From NCBI RefSeq assembly GCF_001421355.1, contig NZ_LMKC01000003.1, forward strand, positions 124,164 to 188,163: DNA of 64,000 nt, in the 5' to 3' direction. The translations under genes were made by a program, and so were the position numbers. Positions 18,590 through 26,924 of this stretch are shown here, in pieces. The DNA comes from Sphingomonas sp. Leaf9 (GTDB lineage Bacteria; Pseudomonadota; Alphaproteobacteria; Sphingomonadales; Sphingomonadaceae). The notes under the pieces are model-generated. The model did no database searches. It saw nothing but the letters and a program-made list of their open reading frames with translations, and was not told the DNA's origin. Within the stretch, counting starts at the first letter, position 1. The number at the start of each line of letters is the position of its first letter.

Positions 18590-19855
18590 ATGGCAGATCC
18601 CGCATCCGAATCCATCGCGTCCCCTCCGCCGGTCGACCGCGTGGGAGCGTCGGGCACCGCCGCAACGCCGCCGGCCGATCCGGTCGATGCGGTCATCGAC
18701 GCCCCGACCGAGGAACTGCGCCGCGACCGATTGCTGGCGGCGCTGACGCTGATCGCAGGCGTCGGGCTGGTGCTGGCGATGCCGTTCGCATTGCAGGCGG
18801 GAGCACGCTTCTTCCTGCCGCTGACCGCCGCGATCGTGATCGCCATCGCGCTGGTCCCGCTGCTCGAATGGCAGGAGCGCAACCGTTTGCCCGCACCGCT
18901 CGCCGCATTTTTCTGCGTGATGCTGTTCCTGATCGTCGCCAACGGCGCGCTGGCATCGATCGTCGTGCCGGCATGGGGCTGGGCGCAGATTTTGCCCGAC
19001 CGGATCGACCGGGTGCAGCACAATGTCGCGCCGCTGATCGATTTCTACGCCAGCCTCGAAAAGTTCGTGAACGGCCTTATCGCCAATGTCGCGACCGCGC
19101 CCGCCAAGCAGACTGCCAGTAGCGTCGCGCCACCGCAGTCGCTGCTCGATCTGGTGACGACCTCCGCACCGTCGGCGTTGCTGGAGATGTTCTTCGCGAT
19201 CCTCGTGATCTATTTTTTCCTCGCCGGCTGGACCAATTTGCGGCGCGCGGCGATTACCGGGCGGAGCAGCTTCGGCGGGGCGATGGCGACCGCGCGGGTG
19301 ATCCAGAACGTCGTCGACGACACCTCTGCCTATCTCGGCACCATCACGCTCATCAACCTGATGCTGGGCGTCATCGTCGCAGGCGCCCTGTGGTATATCG
19401 GGATGCCGACGCCGTTGATGTGGGGCGGGATCGTCGCGCTGCTGAACTATGTTCCCTATCTCGGCCCGATCTTTGCCGCGCTGCTGCTGGCGCTCGGCGG
19501 GCTGATGACCTTTACCGATATCTGGTGGGCACTGCTGCCCGCCGCGATCATGATCGGCGCGCATCTGGTGGAGGCGAACGTCATCACGCCGCTGGTCGTC
19601 GGGCACCGCCTGACCATCAATCCGCTGATGATCCTGATCACGCTCAGCTTCTGGGGCTGGGTCTGGGGCACGCCCGGTGCGCTGCTGGCCGTGCCGCTGC
19701 TCATCATCATCCAGACGGTGCTGAAGGGTGCGGGCAAGCCCGACATCGCCGGCTTCCTGTTCGAACACGGCACGCTGGTGCAGGACGTGCCGCCAGCGCA
19801 ACGAAATGCAGGAAATGCGAACAGCGGCGTTGACAGCCCCGGCGCGGCTCCGTAA
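18590..19855 (+). CDS. AI-2E family (PerM/YdiK-type) membrane transporter
   Basis: A 421-residue inner-membrane protein of the AI-2E transporter family (also called UPF0118). An N-terminal cytoplasmic Pro/Ala-rich segment (1-45) precedes a hydrophobic hairpin at about 48-90. A further helix near 103-125 is followed by an amphipathic region, then five or so helices from about 195 to 385. The characteristic YVPYLGPI and EANVITPLVVG motifs are present. Family members export or exchange small molecules; despite the name, few handle autoinducer-2. Its stop lies 21 bases before tRNA-Asp, so the tRNA sits at the 3' end of this gene. Confidence 0.88.
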   Translation: MADPASESIASPPPVDRVGASGTAATPPADPVDAVIDAPTEELRRDRLLAALTLIAGVGLVLAMPFALQAGARFFLPLTAAIVIAIALVPLLEWQERNRLPAPLAAFFCVMLFLIVANGALASIVVPAWGWAQILPDRIDRVQHNVAPLIDFYASLEKFVNGLIANVATAPAKQTASSVAPPQSLLDLVTTSAPSALLEMFFAILVIYFFLAGWTNLRRAAITGRSSFGGAMATARVIQNVVDDTSAYLGTITLINLMLGVIVAGALWYIGMPTPLMWGGIVALLNYVPYLGPIFAALLLALGGLMTFTDIWWALLPAAIMIGAHLVEANVITPLVVGHRLTINPLMILITLSFWGWVWGTPGALLAVPLLIIIQTVLKGAGKPDIAGFLFEHGTLVQDVPPAQRNAGNANSGVDSPGAAP

Positions 19856-19876
19856 AGGCCGCCTCCTCGCTAGAGA

Positions 19877-19953
<77 letters not shown>

Positions 19954-20121
19954 TGGCGCATCATTGGATGCCGCCACAGCGCCCTTCCAGAACAACAGCA
20001 TATCCTGCTGCACGATCTTCGGTCGCTTGCGGTTGCGATGCTGCGTGCGCGACGTTCCGCCACATGCTGCCGTTCGGCCCATGCTAGGCAGGGCGGAATC
20101 AGCGGTCGTGAAGGCAGGATT

Positions 20122-21399
20122 ATGAAACTCGCATCCTATTGGCTGGAAACCAGCCCGCGTTTTTCCGGGGCAGGCGACGCGCCGTTCCCAACGCGCGCAT
20201 CGGTCGTCGTGATCGGCGGCGGCCTGACCGGCCTTGCCGCCGCGCGCAAGCTGGCGATGCAGGGTGTCGATGTCGTCGTGCTGGAAGGCGGGCGGATCGG
20301 CGGGGAGGCATCGGGCCGCAATGGCGGACAGTGCAACAACGGCCTGGCCGGCGACCTGCGCGCGCTGTCCGAACGGATCGGCCATGACGCGGCGGTGGGG
20401 CTCTATCGCGTGTTCGACGAAGGGGTCGATCGGGTCGAGGCGATCGTCGCCGAAGAGGGCATCGATTGCGACTTCGTCCGCAACGGCAAGCTGAAGCTGG
20501 CCGACAAGCCCGAGCATGCCGCCAAGCTGGCACCGCTCGCCGAGTATCTCGCCAGGACGGTCGAACCCGATATCGCCCATGTCACGGGCGACGCACTGGC
20601 GGCGGAAATCGAGTCGCCCGACGCCTATGGCGGGCTGATCTTTCCGCGCAGCGCCTCGCTCCATGTCGGGCGTTTCGTCGTCGGGCTGGCCGAAGCGGCG
20701 GCGCGGCACGGGGCGCGGATCGTCGAGGGCGCGCGGGTGACCGCGATCACGCCGGGCAAGGGCGGGGGGAAGCGGGTGACGACCCCGCTCGGCACGATCG
20801 AGGCGGAGCATGTGCTGCTTGCGACCGGCGCGTCGATGGCGGGTCCCTTCGCGTGGTTGCGGCGGCGGATCGTGCCGATCGGCAGCTTCATCGTCGCGAC
20901 CGAACCGATGGACCCCGATCTGGTGCGGCGGGTCATGCCGGGGCGCCGCAACGTCACGACGATGCGCAACATCGGCAATTATTTCCGCCTGACCGCCGAT
21001 AATCGCCTGATCTTTGGCGGCCGCGCCCGCTTTGCGCTGTCGTCGCCCAGCAGCGATGCGAAGAGCGGCGCGGTGCTGGTCGAGGCGCTCGCCCGGCTGC
21101 TGCCGGCGGCGAAGGACGTGCCCGTCGCCTATACCTGGGGCGGAATCGTCGACGTGACCGCCGACCGGCTGCCGCGCGCCGGGGTGCGCGACGGCATCCA
21201 TTACGCGACCGGCTATAGCGGGCATGGTACGCAGATGTCGGTGGCGATGGGTGAGCGGATGGCGCGCGCGCTGCTGGGGGAGGCGGATACGAACCCGCTC
21301 GCCGACCTGCCATGGCCGGCGATCCCCGGCCATTACGGCAAGCCATGGTTCCTTCCGCTGGTCGGGGCCTACTACAAGTGGAAGGATATGCGCGGCTGA
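20122..21399 (+). CDS. DAO-type FAD-dependent oxidoreductase (PuuB-like)
   Basis: A 425-residue flavoprotein of the D-amino-acid oxidase superfamily, resembling gamma-glutamylputrescine oxidases. The FAD dinucleotide motif GGGLTG is at residues 32-37 after VVV, followed by an ELEGG-type ribose-binding acid (VLEGGRIGGEASGRNGGQCNNG). The C-terminal FAD segment is GYSGHGTQMSVAMGE. The ATG at 20122 has an AGGCAGGAT ribosome-binding site. It is the first gene after tRNA-Asp copy 1, and a peptide/opine-type ABC importer follows 161 bases later on the same strand. It probably oxidises an imported amine or amino acid; the substrate is inferred from the family only. Confidence 0.88.
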   Translation: MKLASYWLETSPRFSGAGDAPFPTRASVVVIGGGLTGLAAARKLAMQGVDVVVLEGGRIGGEASGRNGGQCNNGLAGDLRALSERIGHDAAVGLYRVFDEGVDRVEAIVAEEGIDCDFVRNGKLKLADKPEHAAKLAPLAEYLARTVEPDIAHVTGDALAAEIESPDAYGGLIFPRSASLHVGRFVVGLAEAAARHGARIVEGARVTAITPGKGGGKRVTTPLGTIEAEHVLLATGASMAGPFAWLRRRIVPIGSFIVATEPMDPDLVRRVMPGRRNVTTMRNIGNYFRLTADNRLIFGGRARFALSSPSSDAKSGAVLVEALARLLPAAKDVPVAYTWGGIVDVTADRLPRAGVRDGIHYATGYSGHGTQMSVAMGERMARALLGEADTNPLADLPWPAIPGHYGKPWFLPLVGAYYKWKDMRG

Positions 21400-21560
21400 A
21401 GCGCGGCATTTTGTGCCGGGCGATACCGTGCGGTATCGCTGCGAAGTGCGTCGGCACGGCAAATTCGGCATGGGCTGAACCGCGCTTCGCCTATTCTGGG
21501 ATCGTCAGGACAGGGGATCGGCATGGCGCGATGCGGCACAGGATCGGGAGGGCAGGCGCG

Positions 21561-23099
21561 ATGAGCGACGCGACGTTCGACCTGTCGCGACGCGCGCTGC
21601 TGGGCGGGATGGCCGCCGGGCTGCTGCCAGCCGGTCTCGACGCGGCGGTCCCGGCCACACCCCGACGCGGCGGATCGATCCGCGTCGCCAGCGTCGCCAG
21701 TTCGACCGCCGATACGCTCGACCCGGCCAAGGGCGGCCTGTCGACCGATTATGTCCGGCACTATATGCTCTATAGCGGGCTGACCCAGTTCGACGGAAAG
21801 CTGCGCGCGCGGATGGCGCTGGCCGAACGGATCGAGACGCGCGACAATATCGACTGGCATATCCGGCTGCGGCGCGGCGTCACCTTTCACAATGGCAAGA
21901 CGCTTACCGCGCGCGACGTGGTGCATTCGCTGCTGCGGCACAAGGACCCGGCGATCGGATCGAAGGTCGCGACCATCGCCGAACAGATCGAGGGCGCGCG
22001 CGCCGCCGGGCCGCTGGACGTGCATGTGCGGCTGACTGGCCCCAATCCGGAATTGCCCGCGATCCTGGCGCAGTCGCATTTCCTGATCGTCGATGCCGAT
22101 GCGCGCAGCTTCGCGACCGCCAACGGCACCGGCCCCTATACGCTGTCGGCGTTCCAGCCGGGCATCCGCACCATCGTGCAGCGCAACCAGAATTACTGGA
22201 AGCCGGGGCGGCCCTATCTCGACCGGATCGAACTGATCGCGATCCCCGATGAAATTTCGCGGGTCAACGCGCTGTTGTCGGGCGATGTGCATGCGGTGAT
22301 CGGGGTCAGCCCCGGATCGGTCAAGCGGGTGCGTGCGTCGGGTGGGCATGATGTCGTCGAAACCCCGTCGGGCCTGTACACCGACCTGGTGATGCGGCGC
22401 GACAATCCGGTCACCGCCGGGGCCGATTTCGTCCTCGCGATGAAATATCTGTTCGATCGCGAACTCATCAAGCGCGCATTGTTCCGCGGGTTCGCCACGA
22501 TCGCCAACGACCAGCCGCTGCCGCCCTTCCACCCGATGTACAATCCGAACGTGCCGCAGCGGCCGTTCGACCCCGAACGCGCGCGCTTCCACCTGCGTCG
22601 CGCCGGGCTGATCGGCGCGCGGATGCCGGTCTATGTCTCGCCCGCCGCCAACCAGTCGGTCGACATGGGATCGATCCTGCAGGAACATGCCGCGCAGGTC
22701 GGGCTGAACCTGGCGATCAACCGCGTGCCGAGCGACGGATACTGGTCGACGCACTGGATGAAGCACCCGCTGACCTTCGGCAACATCAACCCGCGCCCCA
22801 CCGCCGACCTGACCTTTTCCCAGGCATTTTCCTCCAGTTCGCCCTGGAACGAAGCGGGCTGGAAGAGTGCGCCGTTCGACCGGCTGCTGGCCGAGGCACG
22901 GGCGACGACCGATCCGGCGCGGCGCAAGATGCTGTATGGCGACATGCAATATCTGATCAACCGTCACGGCAGCGTCGTCATCCCCGTGTTCATGAGCGTG
23001 CTCGACGGGATCGACCGCCGGTTGAAGGGGATGCGACCGATCCCGCTCGGCGGCCTGATGGGCTATACCTTTGCCGAATATGTGTGGTGGGACGCATGA
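21561..23099 (+). CDS. ABC transporter substrate-binding protein, SBP_bac_5 (peptide/opine) family
   Basis: A 512-residue periplasmic binding protein of the OppA/DppA class. Its N-terminus has a twin-arginine signal (SRRALLGG at 9-16, then a hydrophobic stretch to about residue 30). Family landmarks are GLTQFDGKLRARMALAE, the HIRLRRGVTFHNGKTLTARDVVHSL segment and a C-terminal lobe ending in SVVIPVF. It overlaps the first permease gene by 4 bases. This cluster (binding protein, two permeases, fused ATPase) is a complete importer. The ligand could be a di- or oligopeptide, opine or other amine-containing solute. Confidence 0.92.
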   Translation: MSDATFDLSRRALLGGMAAGLLPAGLDAAVPATPRRGGSIRVASVASSTADTLDPAKGGLSTDYVRHYMLYSGLTQFDGKLRARMALAERIETRDNIDWHIRLRRGVTFHNGKTLTARDVVHSLLRHKDPAIGSKVATIAEQIEGARAAGPLDVHVRLTGPNPELPAILAQSHFLIVDADARSFATANGTGPYTLSAFQPGIRTIVQRNQNYWKPGRPYLDRIELIAIPDEISRVNALLSGDVHAVIGVSPGSVKRVRASGGHDVVETPSGLYTDLVMRRDNPVTAGADFVLAMKYLFDRELIKRALFRGFATIANDQPLPPFHPMYNPNVPQRPFDPERARFHLRRAGLIGARMPVYVSPAANQSVDMGSILQEHAAQVGLNLAINRVPSDGYWSTHWMKHPLTFGNINPRPTADLTFSQAFSSSSPWNEAGWKSAPFDRLLAEARATTDPARRKMLYGDMQYLINRHGSVVIPVFMSVLDGIDRRLKGMRPIPLGGLMGYTFAEYVWWDA

Positions 23100-24076
23100 G
23101 CGCCGCTGCCACCCGGTCGGGCTGGGCCGTGCCGCTGCGCCTGATCGCGAAGCGGAGCGGCATGGCGCTCGTCACCTTGCTGCTGGTGTCGGTCGTGATC
23201 TTTACGCTCAGCGCCATGCTGCCCGGCGACGCCGCGCAGGAGGCGCTGGGGCAGGGTGCGACCCAGGCGCAGGTCGATGCGCTGCGCAGCGAGATGGGCC
23301 TCGATCGACCGGCGCCGGTGCGCTACGCCCAGTGGCTCGGCGGTCTGCTGGTCGGTGATCCGGGCCAGTCGCTGGTGGCGCACCAGCCGGTTGGCGCCAT
23401 CATCGCCGAACGGTTGCCCAACACTCTTACGCTCGCGTGGCTGACCGCGCTGCTGGCGGTGCCGGTCGCCTTTGCCATTGGCATGGCGAGTGCGGTGGCG
23501 CGCGGGCGGCGGCTCGATACCGCGCTGAACTTCGTCACGCTGGCGATGGTCGCGCTGCCCGAATTCCTGGTCGCGACCATTGCGGTGCTGATCTTTGCGG
23601 TCGAACTGCGCTGGCTGCCGTCGATCACGTTGGTCCGCGCCGATCAGGGGTGGGGCGAATTCCTGCGCAGCTATGCGCTGCCCGTCCTGTCGCTGGCGGT
23701 GGTCGTCATCGCGCAGATGGCGCGGATGATCCGCGCGGCGGTGATCGCTGAACTCGACCGGCCCTATGTCGAAATGGCGCGGCTGAAGGGGGTGGGGCCG
23801 CTCCGGCTGATCTTCGTCCATGTCCTGCCCAATGCGATCGGGCCGATCGTCAACGCGATGGCGCTTAGCCTGTCCTACCTGCTGGGCGGCGCGATCATCG
23901 TCGAAACCATCTTCAACTATCCGGGACTTGCCAGCCTGATGGTCAATGCCGTCACCTCGCGCGACATGCCGCTGTTGCAGGCGTGCGCGATGATCTTCTG
24001 CACCACCTATCTGCTGCTGATGCTGGTCGCCGATGTGGTCGCGATCCTCGCCAACCCGCGATTGCGCCACGGATGA
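23096..24076 (+). CDS. ABC transporter permease (DppB/OppB-like)
   Basis: A 326-residue inner-membrane permease with an N-terminal helix (LVTLLLVSVVIFTLSAMLPGD), a periplasmic segment, and five further helices. The EAA-loop lies in ARLKGVGPLRLIFVHVLPNAIGPI, the contact site for the ATPase. It starts inside the binding-protein stop codon (ATGA overlap), which fixes the start at 23096. It forms a heterodimer with the next gene product. Confidence 0.92.
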   Translation: MSAAATRSGWAVPLRLIAKRSGMALVTLLLVSVVIFTLSAMLPGDAAQEALGQGATQAQVDALRSEMGLDRPAPVRYAQWLGGLLVGDPGQSLVAHQPVGAIIAERLPNTLTLAWLTALLAVPVAFAIGMASAVARGRRLDTALNFVTLAMVALPEFLVATIAVLIFAVELRWLPSITLVRADQGWGEFLRSYALPVLSLAVVVIAQMARMIRAAVIAELDRPYVEMARLKGVGPLRLIFVHVLPNAIGPIVNAMALSLSYLLGGAIIVETIFNYPGLASLMVNAVTSRDMPLLQACAMIFCTTYLLLMLVADVVAILANPRLRHG

Positions 24077-24900
24077 GCGGCGGGGGACTGTGGCGCCGGG
24101 TGCGCGCGCTGTCGGCGACCGGACGGGTCGGGCTGGCCGTCGTGCTGTTCTGGATCGTGATCGCGCTGGTCGGCCCGTGGATCGCCCCCTATCCCAAGGG
24201 TGCGTTCGTCGCGCAGGAGGTCTTTGCCGGGGCCAGCCGCGACTTCTGGCTCGGCACCGACTATCTGGGGCGTGACGTGCTCAGCCGGTTGCTGGACGGG
24301 GCGCGCTTCACCGTGTTGCTGGCGGCGGCGGCGGCGGCGATCGCCTGCACCATCGGCACCGGCCTGGCGCTGACCGCCGCGGTCGCGCCGCGCTGGGTTG
24401 ATGAACTGCTGGCGCGTACCATGGACACGCTGATCTCGATCCCGTCGAAGATCCTCGCGCTGGTGCTGGTCGCGGTGTTCGGATCGTCGCTGGTGCTGCT
24501 GACGCTGATCGTCGCCTTCACCTACATCCCCGGCAATTTCCGCATCGCCCGTGCGCTGGCGGTAAACCTCGCCCGGCTGGATTATGTCGAGGTCGCGCGG
24601 GCGCGTGGTGAAGGGCGGTTGCACCTGGCGCTGACCGAGGTCTTTCCGAACATGGTCCGCCCGCTGCTGGCGGATATCGGCCTGCGTTTCGTCTTCATCG
24701 TGCTGCTGTTGTCCGGTCTCAGCTTCCTCGGCCTTGGCCTCCAGCCGCCCGACGCCGATCTGGGGTCATTGGTCCGCGAGAATGTGACCGGGCTGGGCGA
24801 GGGCGCGCTGGCGATCGTCGTGCCGTCGGTGGCGATCGCCAGCCTGACGGTGAGCGTCAACCTGTTGATCGACGCGGCAACGCGGGGGCGGGGCAAATGA
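24073..24900 (+). CDS. ABC transporter permease (DppC/OppC-like)
   Basis: A 275-residue partner permease with six predicted helices. The typical early motif GTDYLGRDVLSRLLDGAR (about residues 59-76) and the EAA region ARARGEGRLHLALTEVFPNMVRPLL are present. The start is fixed by a 4-base overlap with the preceding permease, and its own stop overlaps the ATPase start by 4 bases, so all four transporter genes are translationally coupled. Confidence 0.92.
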   Translation: MSGGGLWRRVRALSATGRVGLAVVLFWIVIALVGPWIAPYPKGAFVAQEVFAGASRDFWLGTDYLGRDVLSRLLDGARFTVLLAAAAAAIACTIGTGLALTAAVAPRWVDELLARTMDTLISIPSKILALVLVAVFGSSLVLLTLIVAFTYIPGNFRIARALAVNLARLDYVEVARARGEGRLHLALTEVFPNMVRPLLADIGLRFVFIVLLLSGLSFLGLGLQPPDADLGSLVRENVTGLGEGALAIVVPSVAIASLTVSVNLLIDAATRGRGK

Positions 24901-26675
24901 ACGACGTCCCGCATGTCGACGTATCGGGCCTGACCGTCACGGTGCGCCGTGCCGACGGGTCGCTGTTGCGGATCGTCGACGACGTATCGTTCGCGGTGCC
25001 ACGGGGCGAGGTGCTGGCGCTGATCGGCGAATCGGGGTCGGGCAAGACCACCATCGCGCTGTCGCTGATGGGCTATGCCCGTGGTGGCGCGGTGCTGGGC
25101 GGGACGATCCGGGTCGGCGATGCCAGCCTAGATAGCAGCGGGGCAGCGGCGCTGTCGGCACAGCGCGGCCACCGCATCACCTATGTCGCGCAAAGCGCGG
25201 CGGCGGCGTTCAATCCGTCGCGCCGGATCATCGACCAAGTGATCGAACCCGCGCTGATTCACGGCACCGCCGACCGCGCGGGGGCGCGGGAGCGGGCGAT
25301 CATGCTGTTCCGTGCGCTGGCGCTGCCCACGCCGGAGACGATCGGCGAACGCTACCCGCATGAATTGTCGGGCGGGCAGTTGCAGCGGCTGATGGCGGCG
25401 ATGGCGCTGATCACCAAGCCCGACCTGGTGATCTTCGACGAACCGACCACCGCGCTCGACGTGACGACACAGGTGGAGGTGTTGCAGGCATTCCGCCGCG
25501 TGTTCCGGCAGGAGCGCGCGACCGGCATCTATGTCTCGCACGATCTGGCGGTCGTGGCGCAGATGGCCGACCATATTCTGGTGCTGAACGGCGGGCGGGT
25601 GCGCGAACAGAATCGCGCAGCACCGCTGCTTGCTGCGCCGGCGGACGACTATACGCGGATGCTGATGGCCGCCGCCCATCCGGTGATCGCCGGTGCGCGC
25701 GCGGTCCCGGCCCCCGATCTGCAGCCGCTGCTGTCGATCGAAGGGGTGTCGGCCGGCTATGGCGCGGCCAATCCGGTGCTGTCCGACGTGTCGATCGCCA
25801 TCCCGCGCGGCGGGGCAGTGGGGGTGATCGGCGAATCGGGGTCGGGCAAGTCGACCGTCGCCCGGGTCGTCGCCGGCCTGCTGTCGCCCAGCGCCGGGCG
25901 GATCGTGCTGGGCGGCACGCCGCTCGCCCCCGATCTGGCGCAGCGCAGTCGCGACGAACTGCGCCGCATCCAGATCGTGTTCCAGAACGCCGACACCGCG
26001 CTCAACCCCGCGCACAGTGTCGGCGATATCCTCGGCCGCGTGATCCGCTTCTATCACGGCGCCAGCGGTGCGGACGCGCGCAAGCGGGTGCAGCGGTTGC
26101 TGGACCTTACCAAGCTGCCCGCCGCTGCGATCGACCGGCGCTGCGACGAACTGTCGGGCGGGCAGAAGCAGCGCGTCAATCTCGCCCGCGCGCTCGCCGC
26201 CGATCCCGACGTGATCCTGTGCGACGAAGTGACCTCGGCGCTCGACACGGTGGTGCGCGGCGCGATCCTCGACCTGCTGGCCGAGCTGCGTCGCGAACTG
26301 GGCCTCGCCTATCTCTTCATCAGCCACGACATCGCGACGGTACAGGCGCTGTGCGACGATATCGTCGTGCTGTACAAGGGCACGCGGGTGGAGAGCGGCA
26401 CGTCGGCCAGCTATGCGACGCGGCCCTATCATCCCTATACCGACCTGCTGATCGCGTCCGTGCCCGAAATGCGCGCCGACTGGCTGGCGGACGATGCGCC
26501 GCGGCAGGCGCCGCCGTTTGCGCAGCTTTCGGAAAGCCCCGCGCTCTGCCGGTTCCTGCCACGCTGTCCGGTGGCGATTGCCGGCCGGTGCGATCGCGAG
26601 CTGCCGCCGCTGCGCACCCTGTCCAACGGCAACCGCATATTGTGCCATCGCGGCGAGGACGAACTGGTCCGCTGA
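24897..26675 (+). CDS. ABC transporter ATP-binding protein, DppD-DppF fusion
   Basis: A 592-residue protein containing two complete nucleotide-binding domains in one chain. The first has Walker A GESGSGKT at 44-51, signature LSGGQLQR and Walker B LVIFDEPT. The second has Walker A GESGSGKST from residue 312, signature LSGGQKQR and Walker B VILCDEVTSALD. A C-terminal segment, residues about 545-575, holds three cysteines near CRFLPRCPVAIAGRC, as in oligopeptide-transporter ATPases. It energises the importer encoded immediately upstream. The two halves are usually separate genes in Opp/Dpp systems; fused forms such as GsiA are also common. Confidence 0.93.
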   Translation: MNDVPHVDVSGLTVTVRRADGSLLRIVDDVSFAVPRGEVLALIGESGSGKTTIALSLMGYARGGAVLGGTIRVGDASLDSSGAAALSAQRGHRITYVAQSAAAAFNPSRRIIDQVIEPALIHGTADRAGARERAIMLFRALALPTPETIGERYPHELSGGQLQRLMAAMALITKPDLVIFDEPTTALDVTTQVEVLQAFRRVFRQERATGIYVSHDLAVVAQMADHILVLNGGRVREQNRAAPLLAAPADDYTRMLMAAAHPVIAGARAVPAPDLQPLLSIEGVSAGYGAANPVLSDVSIAIPRGGAVGVIGESGSGKSTVARVVAGLLSPSAGRIVLGGTPLAPDLAQRSRDELRRIQIVFQNADTALNPAHSVGDILGRVIRFYHGASGADARKRVQRLLDLTKLPAAAIDRRCDELSGGQKQRVNLARALAADPDVILCDEVTSALDTVVRGAILDLLAELRRELGLAYLFISHDIATVQALCDDIVVLYKGTRVESGTSASYATRPYHPYTDLLIASVPEMRADWLADDAPRQAPPFAQLSESPALCRFLPRCPVAIAGRCDRELPPLRTLSNGNRILCHRGEDELVR

Positions 26676-26818
26676 CGCCAGCGTAACCGGCGAATACGCC
26701 GATGCGGCAATTTGGTTCCCAAGGCCGTCCGGCACGGTAAGCAGATCGTGCGCTGATCGTCACTGATTCGACATAAACCAACGATCGCTTCCGCGCACAC
26801 GGATGCAAATGCCACGGT

Positions 26819-26835
26819 TCGATTCTCATAATCGA
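26819..26835. promoter_or_regulatory. candidate operator upstream of the TonB-dependent receptor
   Basis: TCGATT and AATCGA form a perfect 6-bp inverted repeat around CTCAT, 89 bases before the receptor ATG, in an AT-rich island within a 249-base gap. The ATTCTCAT core resembles Fur-type sites, as expected for a siderophore receptor, but it matches the classical 19-bp consensus only partly. Confidence 0.35.
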
Positions 26836-26924
26836 TCATAGCGGAGGCGCACGGAGACACGCGAAAGACGTGTCCGGTAACTGCAGGGGCCAACCGACGC
26901 GGCAACTTTGAAGGGGATCTTTCC

